Origin: Eudorina sp. 2006-703-Eu-15
Taxonomy: Eukaryota; Chlorophyta; Chlorophyceae; Chlamydomonadales; Volvocaceae
DNA: 64,000 nucleotides
Reading direction: 5' to 3'
Assembly (NCBI GenBank): GCA_003117195.1
Contig: BDSI01000226.1
Coordinates: forward strand, 5,001-69,000
The notes below the pieces were generated by a model. The model did no database searches and was not told where the DNA came from. It saw nothing but the letters and a program-made list of their open reading frames with translations. The number at the start of each line of letters is the position of its first letter. The first letter of the stretch is position 1. Shown here in pieces: positions 43,711-56,500 of this stretch. Position numbers and translations under genes: made by a program.

Positions 43711-46700
43711 TTCAAGTGGCGGCCGTATTGACCCCTTCTAAGTTTATGACGCGCAACATCTAAAATTTAACTTCAGAGGAAGTTGACACCCTTGCAAATT
43801 CTTTGAGGACGCCAGGCCTGCTGGCGAAGAATTGTCACGTGGCCGCGCATGGCGGCTGAATCTTCTTAATCGTTGCAGGGCCAGAGCGCAGCGTTGAAAC
43901 AACCATGCAATCATCAGGATAAATTTTGGTGCTCGTTATATGCTCTTTATCTGCAGTGTAAGCATGCATCGACTGCGGGTTGGCAGGGTTTATTTGTGCT
44001 AGAACCCTCGGTCACATACATTCAGGCCTTGGTATTTTCTAATTAAAAGAAATACTAAAACATTTACGAGTATCCTTTCATGTCCTTGCTACCGTTCAAT
44101 TCATGCCCTGAAGACTTTGCCGTGGCTTGACCTGCAACCCGGTGCCGGATTCCGGGGTTCCGAAAGGAATACTGCCCTATTGATTGTCATTGCACAAGCA
44201 AACGAAAAGCACATATGATGACATGCAATCACAAATATTTATCAATTAAGGATGATGTGTTGTAAACTTCAGCGAGCCCCGTCCAGACGACTTCAGAAGG
44301 TTCATGGACAGCTCTTCTGAAACAAATAAAAGTTCATTGAAATAGCTTAAGCTTTAGTATTCGAAATAAAACTATAGTTCTGTCTTTTTTTTGACGTGTT
44401 TGATGTTATGATGACTCATTGGCTCGTCGCATGCACCGCGCATCACCGCGTTACATGAGCACGGTAAGCCGACTCAAAGTGCTTCACAAAATTACAATTT
44501 TTATTACCTATTAATAACAGTATGGTCGCAGACTAGCACAGTAAAGATGCGGTGGACCAGCGACCCGAGTTCCGGGTTACGGTAGGCCTGAAGCCAGCTG
44601 CCAGCATTGACCTCAATAAGGTCAACAGATTGAAAAGTTAAAGACAATTGCTTCCGGCCGTCTTTTCAAATCCATGCGCTCTAGGCCCTTCTCAGCTGGC
44701 AACGCCGCAACACGGTTAACGTGATTAACCGTGGCTTGCGCGCCGGAACCACAACACCAGAAACGCAGCAGTCCAGGTGCACTCCTCTGAAAGCGCAGCT
44801 GAAAGCATGGTAATGACATTCGTGACCATAATAGTCATCATATCCGGGCTAAATGAGAAGCTGTTGTAGGTGGGATGCCATGCAGGCTTGGTCAAGAACA
44901 CGTGTCCCGGGCTCGAACTCCTGCAACGCTTTGTCCTGCTACACGCGAAGTAGTCAACGCAGAGCTTTCCAGCTTTTAGCAAAAGAGTTTCTTGCTCACA
45001 CTGCCGTAACTCTGACGCAGCGCGCGTACATAACATCTGGCAGCAACTCTCCGCCTCCGGATTAGAAACTCCCCTCCCAACAGCGAGCAAGCCAGTTGTG
45101 AAGTTGACACAGTGGCCGAATATCATATGTATACATATTTATGTAGCTAGTACGTTGCCTTAGTAAGCGCCGCACACCTCCGGGGACGTGCCTGCTGCAA
45201 ATGCAATTTCCGGTAAACCTGCATCTGGGTTTCATCAGTGTTGCTCTTAAAGCTACGCGTCCTGATCCGGCCGCCTGGGCGCATATTGTGTGGATACGCT
45301 TAGGCCTGCTCAGGGCTTCAGATGTTCAGAAGCCCGACCAGGGTGGGAGAGGAAGAGGTCATGCATGCCTCACGGCACGGCGGAGTCGACCTGGCCGCTG
45401 TCCGCTGCCCTGTCCGCTGCCCTGTCCGCTGCCTGTCCGCGCAGAGTGCTCTTGCATGCGAAATAAACCGCTCCCGACTTGACCACCACCACCAAAACCA
45501 CTGCTCCCCCCACCGCACCTACGCCACCGGGCCAATGCCGGCACGCCACTCCCCCTGGACGACCTAGCTCGGCTCTGCCTGGCGCTGGGAGCTGATGCCT
45601 TCCCGGCTGCATCCTCGTCCTAACCTCGTCTCCCCTCCCCTCCCCTCACCTCACCTCACCTTCCCTGCCCTCCCCTCCTGTACACAGCCAATAGGAGGCG
45701 AATGCGTGTCATGCAGCTGCCGAAAACGGCATCGAACCTTCGTGGCAGAGAAACATAAGAAACGAAATTAGGGGAGGTCGCGAAGGGCTCAATTGCAGCC
45801 CAGCGGCAGGGCATCCGGGCGCCGGGAGACACCGCCAGCCCACCGAAAAAATCCCTCCGGCAATCCGATTCTGTTCCGTGGACCCGCAAGCCGCAAACCC
45901 AACAACAAATGAACTAGGTAGGCCACCTGCTGGTTCCGGTTCTACAATACAACACCTGCTGGTTCCGGTTCAACTCCACCTGCTGATTCCGGTTCTACGA
46001 TACCCACAGAAGCCCCAAGATTACCACCTGCGGCAACGCCGCCCTGCCTGCTCGCTCACCCCGGCGCCCTCCACGTTGGGGAGGTACACCGAGAGATCCC
46101 CTGCGCCGCACTCCACCGCACTCCACCGTACTCCGCGTGGTTGCACGTGGGCGAGCTCTGAGACGACAGCGCGCGAACGCGACCGGCGCATAAACGCACA
46201 GGGCCCCTGGCTCCGCCCTGACGGTGCCCTGGCGAGGTCCAGACGACCCGCGACGCGCGGGCCATCGTCGACGACATCATCAATCGCCCAACAACCCCCG
46301 CCGCCACCCTAACTACGGCCCGTTGTGCCCTACCGCGAACGACCTTTGAACAGGTAAGGCTGCAACCATCTCCGGGACAAGCTGCCCCAAGGGCAGAGTC
46401 CGGCCCGGGGACCGGAGGTTACGTGTACCCGACATGCAACGGCCGCCCGCACCGGCTTCGCGGCGTGCAGACGTGCAGCCGGGGGCATGCGATCGCCGCA
46501 TGCGTGGCGCCCGGAGGCGGACACGCCCAGGCCACGCAAAATAGGCGCCCTTCAACCGGGTCGATCCAGCCGCTCCGCAGCGTAAAACAACGCAAACCTC
46601 CATCCGCCGCCCCTCCTGACCGCAGCGATGCCGAGTCATCCCCGACGCTGCTGCTCGACATGGGCCATTCTGCGTAGTGTCAGGTCGGCCGGGAATCAAA

Positions 46701-47506
46701 TCGATTGCCGACCCGTCCCTCCAGCCGGAACAGTACTCGACCGGACTTGAGGGGGTACTACCGAGCCGCCGAGCGCGCCGCGCCGCGCCAGCCTCCTTAT
46801 TCGTTCTCCTTCATCACCCCGCCCCCCGCCGGCAAATAATACTTTCATCATTTGACGACGGCGCTGCCCGCCGTTTAAATGGAAAATTCTCGCGGGGCGC
46901 ACAGCCACAAGTAAAGCGTGCGCGTCAGTGCTGCGAGCAAGTGCATTTCCACTACTTGGCGGAGGCGATGGCCGAAGCCGCCATTAACCACGCGGGGACA
47001 TTCGGTGAAGTGCATGCATGTCATCAAGTGCAGCGAAAAAAAATAAATAACGGGGACGCGTGTGGTCCTGGTCGGTCCTGCGTACCCCGCGCATCTGTGC
47101 GCATTGTGCGTGCCGTAGCCGCGGCCAGGACTGACCGCCTGGGCCCCTGCAGTCCCCATCCCGCCAGTCCTTCGATTATAGCTCTCTGTAAGCGTTTCAG
47201 CCGATCGGCAGTTGTCCTGTTGTGCTGTGCAAGCGATCGGGGCCCCTTATGTCAATCAACACAGCGTAACCGAAACCGACACCGAAACCGCAAAGAATCC
47301 CCAAAGCGAGGTGTCGACCGATGCCGACCGGCCCGCCACCCCGGCTCCTAGCGACCGACTGCGTGCGGGGTTTAGCGAGGAAGCCCGCCCGAACCATCCA
47401 GGTCGGCCGCGGGTGTACAAGAGAACTGAGCCGCGAGATGAGAATCCGATGGCAGTGACGTGAGGAACCAGTAAATTACAGCGGGTGTACGTCGTGTGCA
47501 CCGAAT
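43711..47506. other. Spacer between divergent and convergent ends, partly AT-rich
   Basis: From about 43740 to 45150 the composition is much richer in A/T than the rest of the window and largely free of simple repeats. It contains ATTTAT, AAATAAA-like and TTTATTACC words. A 134-residue open frame on the minus strand (45126-44725) is not convincing. From 45380 onward there are short tandem repeats (CCTGTCCGCTGC, about 45395-45445; CCTCCCCT steps, about 45630-45670), direct repeats of CCTGCTGGTTCCGGTT (about 45928 and 45955) and a family-B repeat (about 47415-47450). No gene could be supported. Confidence 0.5.
47476..47480 (-). terminator. Possible TGTAA poly(A) signal of the receptor-like kinase
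   Basis: Minus-strand TGTAA about 30 bases past the kinase stop codon. It would give an unusually short 3' UTR, so a more distal site is equally possible. Confidence 0.3.
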
Positions 47507-50500
47507 CTACTCAATCTCCAGCTCCAGGCCCTCCAATTGCCGGGCCAAGGCGCCGTACGACATCGTACAAGCCGAGGACGGCGATGCAGGGCACTCACAG
47601 GCGCCGGTCGGGGGCCCCGTCTGCGGCACGGCGACGGCGAGGGAGTTCCTCGCCATGGCGGCGCAGCTTGGCAAACTGACGTCCACCGAATCGTCCGGGA
47701 GGCCCCCGAACGGCTGGAAGAGCTCATTCCCGGTCACCATGAGAGGTGGTGTCCACCCAAGTACGGCGCCTGTACGGAGATATACGCCGTCTGCGCCGTC
47801 GCCGCGGGTTGCATCAGCGTCAGGCGTGCGGATTAGGCCCTCTGGGGAAAGGACGGCATGGACGCCGCCTTCCGGCTCCAGCACCAACCGTCGCCTCGAC
47901 TTGACCCCGTTCCCGGCCGTGTAGGCATTTCGACCACCTCCACTGCTCGAGCGAGCCGCCGCCGCCGCCGCCGCCGCCCCCGCCGCCGCCGCCGCCCCCG
48001 CCGCCGCCGCCGCCGCCGCAGCAGCAGTAGCAACCCCCGCCGCCGCAGCAGCAGTAGCAGCCCCCGCCGCCGCAGCAGTAGCATGATATGCTGGCAAGGC
48101 TGCAGCGGCCATGCCGCAGTACGGCGTCGCTCCAGATGCACCCGACACACCACCACCACCACCACCTGCTGCTGTGGGACCGACAGCGTCGGACGCGGCG
48201 GTGCCGGTGGCGGCGACGGTGGCGGTGACGGTGGCGGTGCCAGTCGTCGCCTTGCTTGTTGGCGGCAGCGGAGGAGCCTTCTTGGGTGGCGTCATGGCCA
48301 GCGGCGCGCCGCCGCCAGCACTGCCGCCGTTGCCGCCGCCACTGCCGCCGCCGCTGGCAGCTGTCGCGCTGCCGTTGCCGCCGACGGAGGTCGTCAGGGC
48401 CTGGCGCGAGAGTGTCCGCAGCAGCAGTTGATGGTCAGGGTTCAACAGCGGCGCCAGCGAGGGATGGCGCTGCAACAGGGGCGGATACTCCGGCACCTGC
48501 GCCAGCAGCCGACCTCCGTTGCCCGTCGCCATGCCGCCGGACCAGGCCCGGGAGGTCTCCAAGGGTTCCCGCAGCATGAGCCGCAGCTCTTTCGCCGCCT
48601 CCGCAGCCGCGGGGCGACGAAGCGGATCCGCTTCCCAGCACTGCCGCACCAACTGCTGCAGGCGCGGCGGGCAGCGCCGCTTGCTGAGCTGCTCCAGGGG
48701 CGGCCGCTCCCCCAGCACCGCCACCTTGTAAGCGACCGCGGCGATGGAGCAGGCCTGCGGTTCAGGAGGGGCGGACCCGGAGGCCAGCCGATAGGAAGAC
48801 CCGGAGGCCAGCCGACAGGAGGACCCGTAGGCCAGCCGACAGGAGACCCGGAGGCCAGCCGACAGGAGACCCGGAGGCCAGCCGACAATAAGCAGCGCGC
48901 GGGAGCAGAGGGCACGCATGCCATGATGGGCACCTTTGCCGTACCTCGCGCACTGTACTTGGTGTCCAGACAGCATCGGTAAGGTGGGGCAGGGCAGGTC
49001 ATGGCACAGCGTCGACCGCTGCCCTGCCCTGTCTGTCGGCGTCGCAGGCGCAGGGCCGCGTACACGAATCGCCGGGAGCAACACGCCAGGAGCTCAACGA
49101 CGCCCTCCTAACTAGGAAACCATTTCCCCGCACTCTTCGCTTCTTCCACCGCTCAACATGTGAGCATGTGTGAGTATAAAGGCGCCCACGTGGTCACGGC
49201 ATGCGGCCCGCCGCCTGTTCCCACCTTCCAGGGCCTTATGCCCGTCAGCATGGCCCAGATCAGCACCCCGAGGCTGTACATGTCCTGCGCAGTAGTTTGG
49301 AAACGGCCGCATGCGGGCAGGCGGCAGGCGGCAGCGCGGTTGAGTGGGGAGAAACGCCCTGGGATGGAGAGAGGACGTCACAGACCGAGGTGCTGCCTGC
49401 ACGTCAAGCAGGCCGCAGCTGTCGGCGGAAGCGGGTCACCATCGGCCGCCGAGCGGGTCGCGCATCCGGGGGCGAACATCTCCGGTGCACGCACTCAGAT
49501 GGGCGACTGCAAGCAAGTACGCAAACCGCGGGAGCCCGCTAGTGGTGCCCAGAAAACAACACCACGCCCCAACAAACAGCGGCCCCGGGAAGGGAAGGCA
49601 GCGCCCGATTCCCGCGGTGGCGCGATGCAGGGCAGCCCCCTTCCCGATTCCCGCGGTGGCGCGATGCAGGGCAGCCCCCTTCCCGATTCCCGCGGTGGCG
49701 CGATGCAGGGCTCCCTGGCGCCCATATGCCTCACCGACTGATGCATGATGGTGTTCCGCGTTGTGTCGTAGCATTCTGCGGGATGAGGACGTTGGGTAGA
49801 GGGGCAGCGGGGGATGAGGGCGGGGTTGAGGGCATCCCTGCATGCAGCACCTCTGGTGCTGAGCATTCTTGGCATGGGCATGCCCGGTGGCAGGCCGTGT
49901 GGCCGTAGGGACTGTGGAGTAGGGGAGCGGCCGCGGCGAGCACGGCTGCGTACATTGAAGGAAACACAGACACACCCATATTGGGGGGTATCTCCAGAAC
50001 GTCAGACATACCGTACACCTGCCGTACACAGCCCACTCACGGACACAGGCGGGCCTGCCAGCAACTCTGGGTCCTGACCTGCTCAGTTATGCTACGATAC
50101 GACACAGCTGGGTTTATGCTACGATACTAGCTGGAGTCGAACCAATTGCTGGGGCCGGGGCCCAGGCCGGGGTGCTGACGGACTGGACACCCGACCGCTC
50201 GCACCCTTCACCCGCCAGCCTCCTTGACAGCATACCGTTGCCTCAACGCGTTGCAGGCCCTCAACTCAATTGCGTCCATTCATTCTGCTAGGCTAAAGCT
50301 CCTATATCTTCCCCTTGGACCCAACCTTTCGTTCTCTAGGTATAATCCACTTCCCCTTGGTCCACTTCCCCCTTGGTCCACTTCCCCCTTGGTCCACTTC
50401 CCCCTTGGTCCACTTCCCCCAAGTCCACTTCACGCCCTGCTGGCCCGACCTGGCGCCAAGTAGTTGGGTGTACCGGCCTCCGGATGGAGGGTGGCCATGG

Positions 50501-53500
50501 TGGTGGCGGCATGCAGCCGGGACAGGCCAAAATCCTGCTCGGGTCGGAAGGGGGATTGGGGCGGAGAGGTCTGGTGCCATAGACTGTCCAGCGGATACGG
50601 TAGTCCAGGGAGGATACAGGGCGACGCCGCGTAACATGCTGTAAGTAGAAGATGCATGGAGCATGTGTTATTTCTCATCTTGCCTGCAAGTCGCCACGCC
50701 TCAAGTGATAACCCGTCGGCCTGCATCACAACCCCCTGCCGGCGTGCGGCCACCTGTAGCCCACCCCTGCCAACGAACCCCTGCCAACGCAACGAACCCC
50801 TGCCAGCGAACCCCAACCAACGCAACGAACCCCTGCCAACGAACCCCAGCCAACGCAACGAACCCCTGCCAACGAACCCCAGCCAACGCAACGAACCCCT
50901 GCCAACGAACCCCAGCCAACGCAACGAACTCCCGTCAACGAGCCCCTGCCAAGGGTCCCCTGCAAACGAACCCCAGACAACGAACCCAAGCAAATGAAAC
51001 CCAACCGACACATCTTCAGATCTCAAATCCACGCCACCCACCGTAAGCTTGACGACGGGAAAGTCCTCGTCCGGCGCGTTGATCAGCACGTTGGCGGGCT
51101 GTGCGGGTGAGGGGGTGGCGGTGAGCGTTTCAGCGGGGGGGAAGGGGGCCAGGCGGTGCAGGCGGCGGACAGGGGGGAGACGGTCGGCCACCGACGTACC
51201 GGCAGCACCGGAGCAGCGCCACAGGAGGCACTGACTGACGCAGCAGCGGGGGACCGGTCAGGATCGCCGAGAGCCACACCCGAGGGACTCGCACATCGCG
51301 GCCGGCATGCACAACTCGACACACCCCACGGGGGGCCACATCACCGGCTTGGACGGGATTCCCGTGGGACATCGCCGTCTGGTGGACCGCCGGTCGGGCT
51401 GGCAGCTAGCAGGTAGCAGGTAGCAGCTCACCGAATCGGTGGTCATGAGCTCCGGGGGATCGATCGACACATGCGACTTGATGCGGTACCGTAGCCCATA
51501 TGACCACACACACACAGTTGGTAACTCTGGTCTCGGTCTCAGTCGTCGGTTGCATTACTGGACACGGGTCTGTTTTTTCGCGGCTCAGCTTTTCTCTTTG
51601 ATAACACACAGTTGCTCGCCCTGTACTTGTACCGGCCAGTTTTCGTTTCAGGGGGACCACTGCTTCTCCGTAGCGGCACCTACTAACACCGTTGCAAGTG
51701 GTGGGACCCCTGGCCCCACCCTCGAGTGCGCGCCAACAGGCTCCCACAACCTCCCAACATCCTGGCTGACGATCGCACTACTTCATAGTTACGGAACATG
51801 TGGAGGCGAGTGAGGATTGGTGGTGACGTCAGGTGGTGGGCGCACCCTAGAGATCTACCGTACATGTTTCATATCGGAGTACGGCAGTGCACGAGGGTGG
51901 GGCGGCCTGCGGGTATACCGTATGTCATGTACACGTGGTGGTGGTGGTGGTGGTGGTGATGACGTCGGAGGTGCCGTACCTTGAGATCGCGGTGCACGAT
52001 GGTGGGGTGCAGGTACTCCAGGGCTGCAGCGATCTGACTGCCGATGTGGAGCACCTGCATGGGCAGGGGTCATGGAGGTGGGGACTGCCGGTAGCCACGT
52101 GTCGGGGGCCCCCGACCCATGGGACCGCCATCCCACCTTGGAGAGGGGCAGCAGCGGCCGCCGGTCCGCCTCGCTGGCCGCCTCGCTGCCATTTTCCCGC
52201 TTGCCGTACAGCAGCCTGTCCAGGGAGGTGTCCATGAGCTCCATCACGAGGCACAGCCGCGGCGGCGTCAGACACGCCGCCAGCAGGCGCACCACGTTGG
52301 GGTGGGTGCAGCGGCCCAGCACCGCCACCTCCTGCTCCAGGCTCGAGGCCACAAGCTGCGCGGTGTCGCGGACGGCCGCGGCCGCGTCCCGGCCTGGTGC
52401 CGCCACGTCAGGCGGCGGCGGTGCCGCCGCCGCCGCCGCCTCCACCGCCACCGTGCCGTGCCCGTCCGTGCCAGCCCCGGTCACCTTACCACTGCCGTCA
52501 ACCGCAGCCGCGGCGCCGGTCGGCTCAGCACAGGTCGCCGCAACCACCTCACCCGGGGCCCTTGGCCCCTCAGCGCCTGCCGCGGCCTCTCCCGTACTTC
52601 CGTCGCCGTCCAGCACCGTCGAAACTGTCGCCTGCGCAGCCTCCGCCTCCACCTCCACCGCCTCCGCCTGCACCGCCTCCGCCTCCACCGCCTCCGCCTC
52701 CACCGCCTCCGCCGCCGCGGGCTCGCTCGGTGGCCCCAGGAGGCTGCCCCCACGCCAGGCGCTGGCTTCCGCTCGGGTCGGGGCGGTTGCCTGGCCTGAC
52801 GCCCGGCGGACCCCCTCCACCACCTGGATCACCTTGACCGCCACCCTCTCCCCCCGCCACAGCCCCTCGTACACGCGCCCAAACATGCCGCGACCCAGGA
52901 GCGTCGGCAGCAGCGTGACGGCCTCGTCAGCCTCGGCCACGACGCCGCCGCAACCTCCTGCAGCCGCGTCGCCCCCCGCGCCGTCAGATGAAAACAGACC
53001 CATGGGTCCGTGCGCCAGACCCTCAGGTTGCTGAGCACCGGCACCGGTGTCCCGGGGCATGGGCGCAGTGCCGCATTGCGCCGGCCGGTGGTGCGGCCCC
53101 GACCCGTCGGCGGACCCGCTGGCTTCAGGGGGCGACGACGACGGCTGGTGGTGGTCTTGCAGGTCAGAGTGGGTGCGGGAGGGCGCAGGCGGTGCGAGCG
53201 CGTCGCCGACGCCGCCACATGCCGCATCCCGGTCGGCCCCGCCGCCAGCGATGCCTGCAGCGGCGGTCGCCGCGGCACCGCCACCGCCACCACCACTGCC
53301 ACTGTCACCGCCACCGCGTCGCGCCTGCAGGAGCCCCCCGGCCGCCCCGACAGCCGCACCGGGTCCCATCGGCGGATGCGGAGATGGCGGCGCGCAACAG
53401 GCCGCGGCAGCGTCGTCCGGTCCCTCCGTCCCGTGGGTCTGTTGTCCGGCCACCAGGACCCTGACACCCAGCACCAGATCTGGGCGGGTGGGTGTGAACT

Positions 53501-56500
53501 GTGTGATGATCGCCTCGGGGCCGACGGGGGGCAGTCCTGCGGGCAGGCAGCACAGCGGGAGGGCACAAGAGGAGCACGAGGCTGGGCACCCGACGAGGTG
53601 GGCCTGCACTGCATGGGGTGTGCTTGGGGGCATCTATGCCTAGGGCAGGGCGAAGAGGATTGTGTGTGGAAGTTGACAGGGGGCGTTGCCAGCTGGTTGC
53701 TTCGAGTCTTCGACGTCCAGTCGGCTCTTCGACGTCGTCACCCATTCCCAACATCGGCGCTCATTGATTTGGAGGTTGTCTCTTTCGCTGCTCTACCAAC
53801 TCGATCCGCAGGCGCTGCGGGGCCAAGAGCCCGGGGTGCGGTGGTTGCGGCGACCTGTGCTGAGCGGACCGGCGCCGCGGCTGCGGTTGACGGCAGTGGT
53901 AAGGTGACCGGGGCTGGCACGGACGGCACCAGGCCGGGAGGTGGCCGCGGCCGTCCGCGACACCGCGCAGCGTGTGGCCTCGCGCCTGGAGCAGGAGGTT
54001 GCGGTGCTGGGCCGCTGCACCTACTCTATGGACTGAAGGAAGGGCACGCGGCATCAGGACCGGATGCCCTTGGGCTGCGCGGGTGGGTCCGTGAGCGGAT
54101 GAAGTCAACGGGTCGAGCAGGCGAGGGTCGGGCCCCGGGACCCGCACAAGATGACTTAGGACCCCATCGTACCGTACCGTACCGTTCACCGTACGGTGCA
54201 CCGTACAGCAGGCAGCGCCCAGCTGCTCCACAACCCCCTGTCCACTCACCCGCCAGTCCCCAGCCAGGTCCCGCCCCCGGCGCGCCGAAGGGGGTGCCTT
54301 CTCCTCCCCCAGCTGCGGGTGCCGCCAGGCTGCTGACGGCGCTGCAGCATCCGCCCTCCATGTTGACGAAATGGCTGGTCTCCAGGTCCGGATACGGATC
54401 CCCGCGTGTGTCGCCTGTCCTGCCGCGCGCAGCTGCGGCGCCTCCTCCGAGGTGAACGCCCGGCATGCCCAGACGGAGGTCGCACCCGCGGCCGGCGGTG
54501 AGGTCCTTGGGCTGTTGCTTTGACTCCGGGTCTGGCGGGGGACGGCGGTGAACCGGCAGGACTCCTGTTCCGCAGGAGGCTGTTCCGCTTCGTTGCAAGG
54601 AGGACGGCCCCAGCCACCAGCGCGACCACCGTAGCTGCGGCGGGCAGCCGGGTCAGGTCGGGGCGGGGCGGGGGCGGCAGCAGCGGCGGGCAGCCGGGCG
54701 AAACGGTCCCACTGTCACTGTGGTGGCATTGCAGCGGTGCACCGTTCTTCGGGTGACGGCCGCCCTTGGCGCGGCGACGACGGTACCTCCCGCCCGTATG
54801 CGGAAGCAGCAGCTGCTGCTGCGGAAGCTGCGGAAGTAACACACGACACCCTTTGCAGCGCCCCACTCAGGCCATCTTTCCTGGCCGGAACCCGAGGGTT
54901 GCTGATTTCTCAAGTCGCTTGTTTCCATCAAGGGCCGCAAGCGCGCATCTGGTCCAATCCACATCTGATCCAGTCCACGACGCCCGGCCCCATACCGCAC
55001 CGCACCGCACCTCCGGCCACCGAGCCGAACACCGCGCCCACCACCGCCCCAGCGGACAGGCCGGTCGGCCCCGCCGCGGGCAGCGCAGCAGCCGGCGGCG
55101 GCGACTCCGGCACCGGAGCCGCAGGCGGCGGCTGTCGCCAGTACAAGCCCGACAACAGCAGCGACTCGCAGCCGGCCTCGCCATAGGTTTCCTGGCAGCC
55201 AGGCGGCGCCATGTTAAAGCAAATCGAGTAGGTCTGAATGAGCAGTACCTGGCGACGGGTAAGTTGGTTGCAGGGCAACGAGAAAGGCACCGGGAAGTGT
55301 GCGGTTCGTGTGTTGGTGTGTGGTAAATGATAGTGTGTTTGACAAGAAGCCCACCCATAACCACCCAAACCTGCGATTTACTTACCAATGACAACACAAC
55401 AAGATGAAGATGATACGAGTGTGCGTGTGTGTGTGTTTTGTTCTGCAGGCAGGGCAGGAGTGCGTGTCATGCAGTAACGCGGGCGCGTCAGCGGCAGGCA
55501 AGGGGAACGTGTAGGGGTTGTGATGAGATGCGCATCGGCCAAGAAGGGGAATCCCGACACGCTCCGGCTGTGGGCTCTAGGCCCCAGCGAGTGCAGCTGC
55601 GTGTAAGGGGAGCCTCTCATGTACAGCGCTGCAGATCACGTGGAGAGCAACTGTAACTGCAACTGCCGCCCACCGCTTGCGTACCGCTACGTCTCCTGCA
55701 CCCAACGAGGCGCCCACCCACCAACCACGCCCGGTTGATACTGCTTCTTCGCTTCAACGCATCCACCCACCCACCCACCCACAAGCTCGCAGCTCAGCTT
55801 TCTTCTGCCCACAGGACCGGTGCTGGTTGCGGGAACCTACCCACCATATAGCCACTAAAGATCGGGGTGGTGTTGGTCGCGTCCAGGTCTCTGGCGGCGA
55901 CCCCAAAGTCGATGAACCGGGAGACACGCGGCCAGCAGCGCTCCAGGGGGGCCGCGGCGCTGTCGTTGCGACACTGCGCGGGCAGGCCCGGCAAGGCGGG
56001 TGGCCAGGGCACCGCCGGCGACTCGTACAGGTTGGGCCCAGCCGGCAGCCCCGGCGGGCGCGGCACTGTGTTGGCGGCCGCCCTGTGCATGCGGGGAGGC
56101 GACATCGACCTCGTTTTAGGGAGGGTGACGTTCGCTGCATCGGGGGACATCTCCTGTTCGGTGCGCTTTGAGCCGTGGGCATTCAGACAGGCCATGAATG
56201 TGTTTGATGAGGAACCCGCCGTGTGTTTAGAGAAGAGACCCGCTCGACCCAAACCAAGGACAACAACACCCCGTGTGTATGTCAGTAGGTGGCGAGCCCG
56301 GCCGAACCTCTGAACCAAGACCGAACGGCTCGGGCTGGGTGCGGATGGCTGCTGCACTGAGTGCTGCGAGACTGGCGGGCTGTCCTTCGAAGCAGCCCTC
56401 CGGGTTGAATTCACATACCGTATCTGTGTTTCGCGAGAAACCCGCCCGACCAGTATGTGTGTGTACATGAATGTGTTTATCGCGATGAAACCCGTTTGTG

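Noticed and set aside
44725..45126. 134-residue minus-strand frame
   Set aside because: It has no family resemblance, mixed codon use and no splice partners; it lies at the edge of the AT-rich island.
47953..48081. Poly-Ala stretch in the kinase C-terminus considered as an intron
   Set aside because: The frame is continuous through the GCC/GCA run with no good donor and acceptor pair, and long Ala runs are common in volvocine proteins; some uncertainty remains.
53010..54455. 481-residue plus-strand open frame
   Set aside because: It is the antisense of the kinase exon joined to the inverted exon fragment; it has no independent domain.
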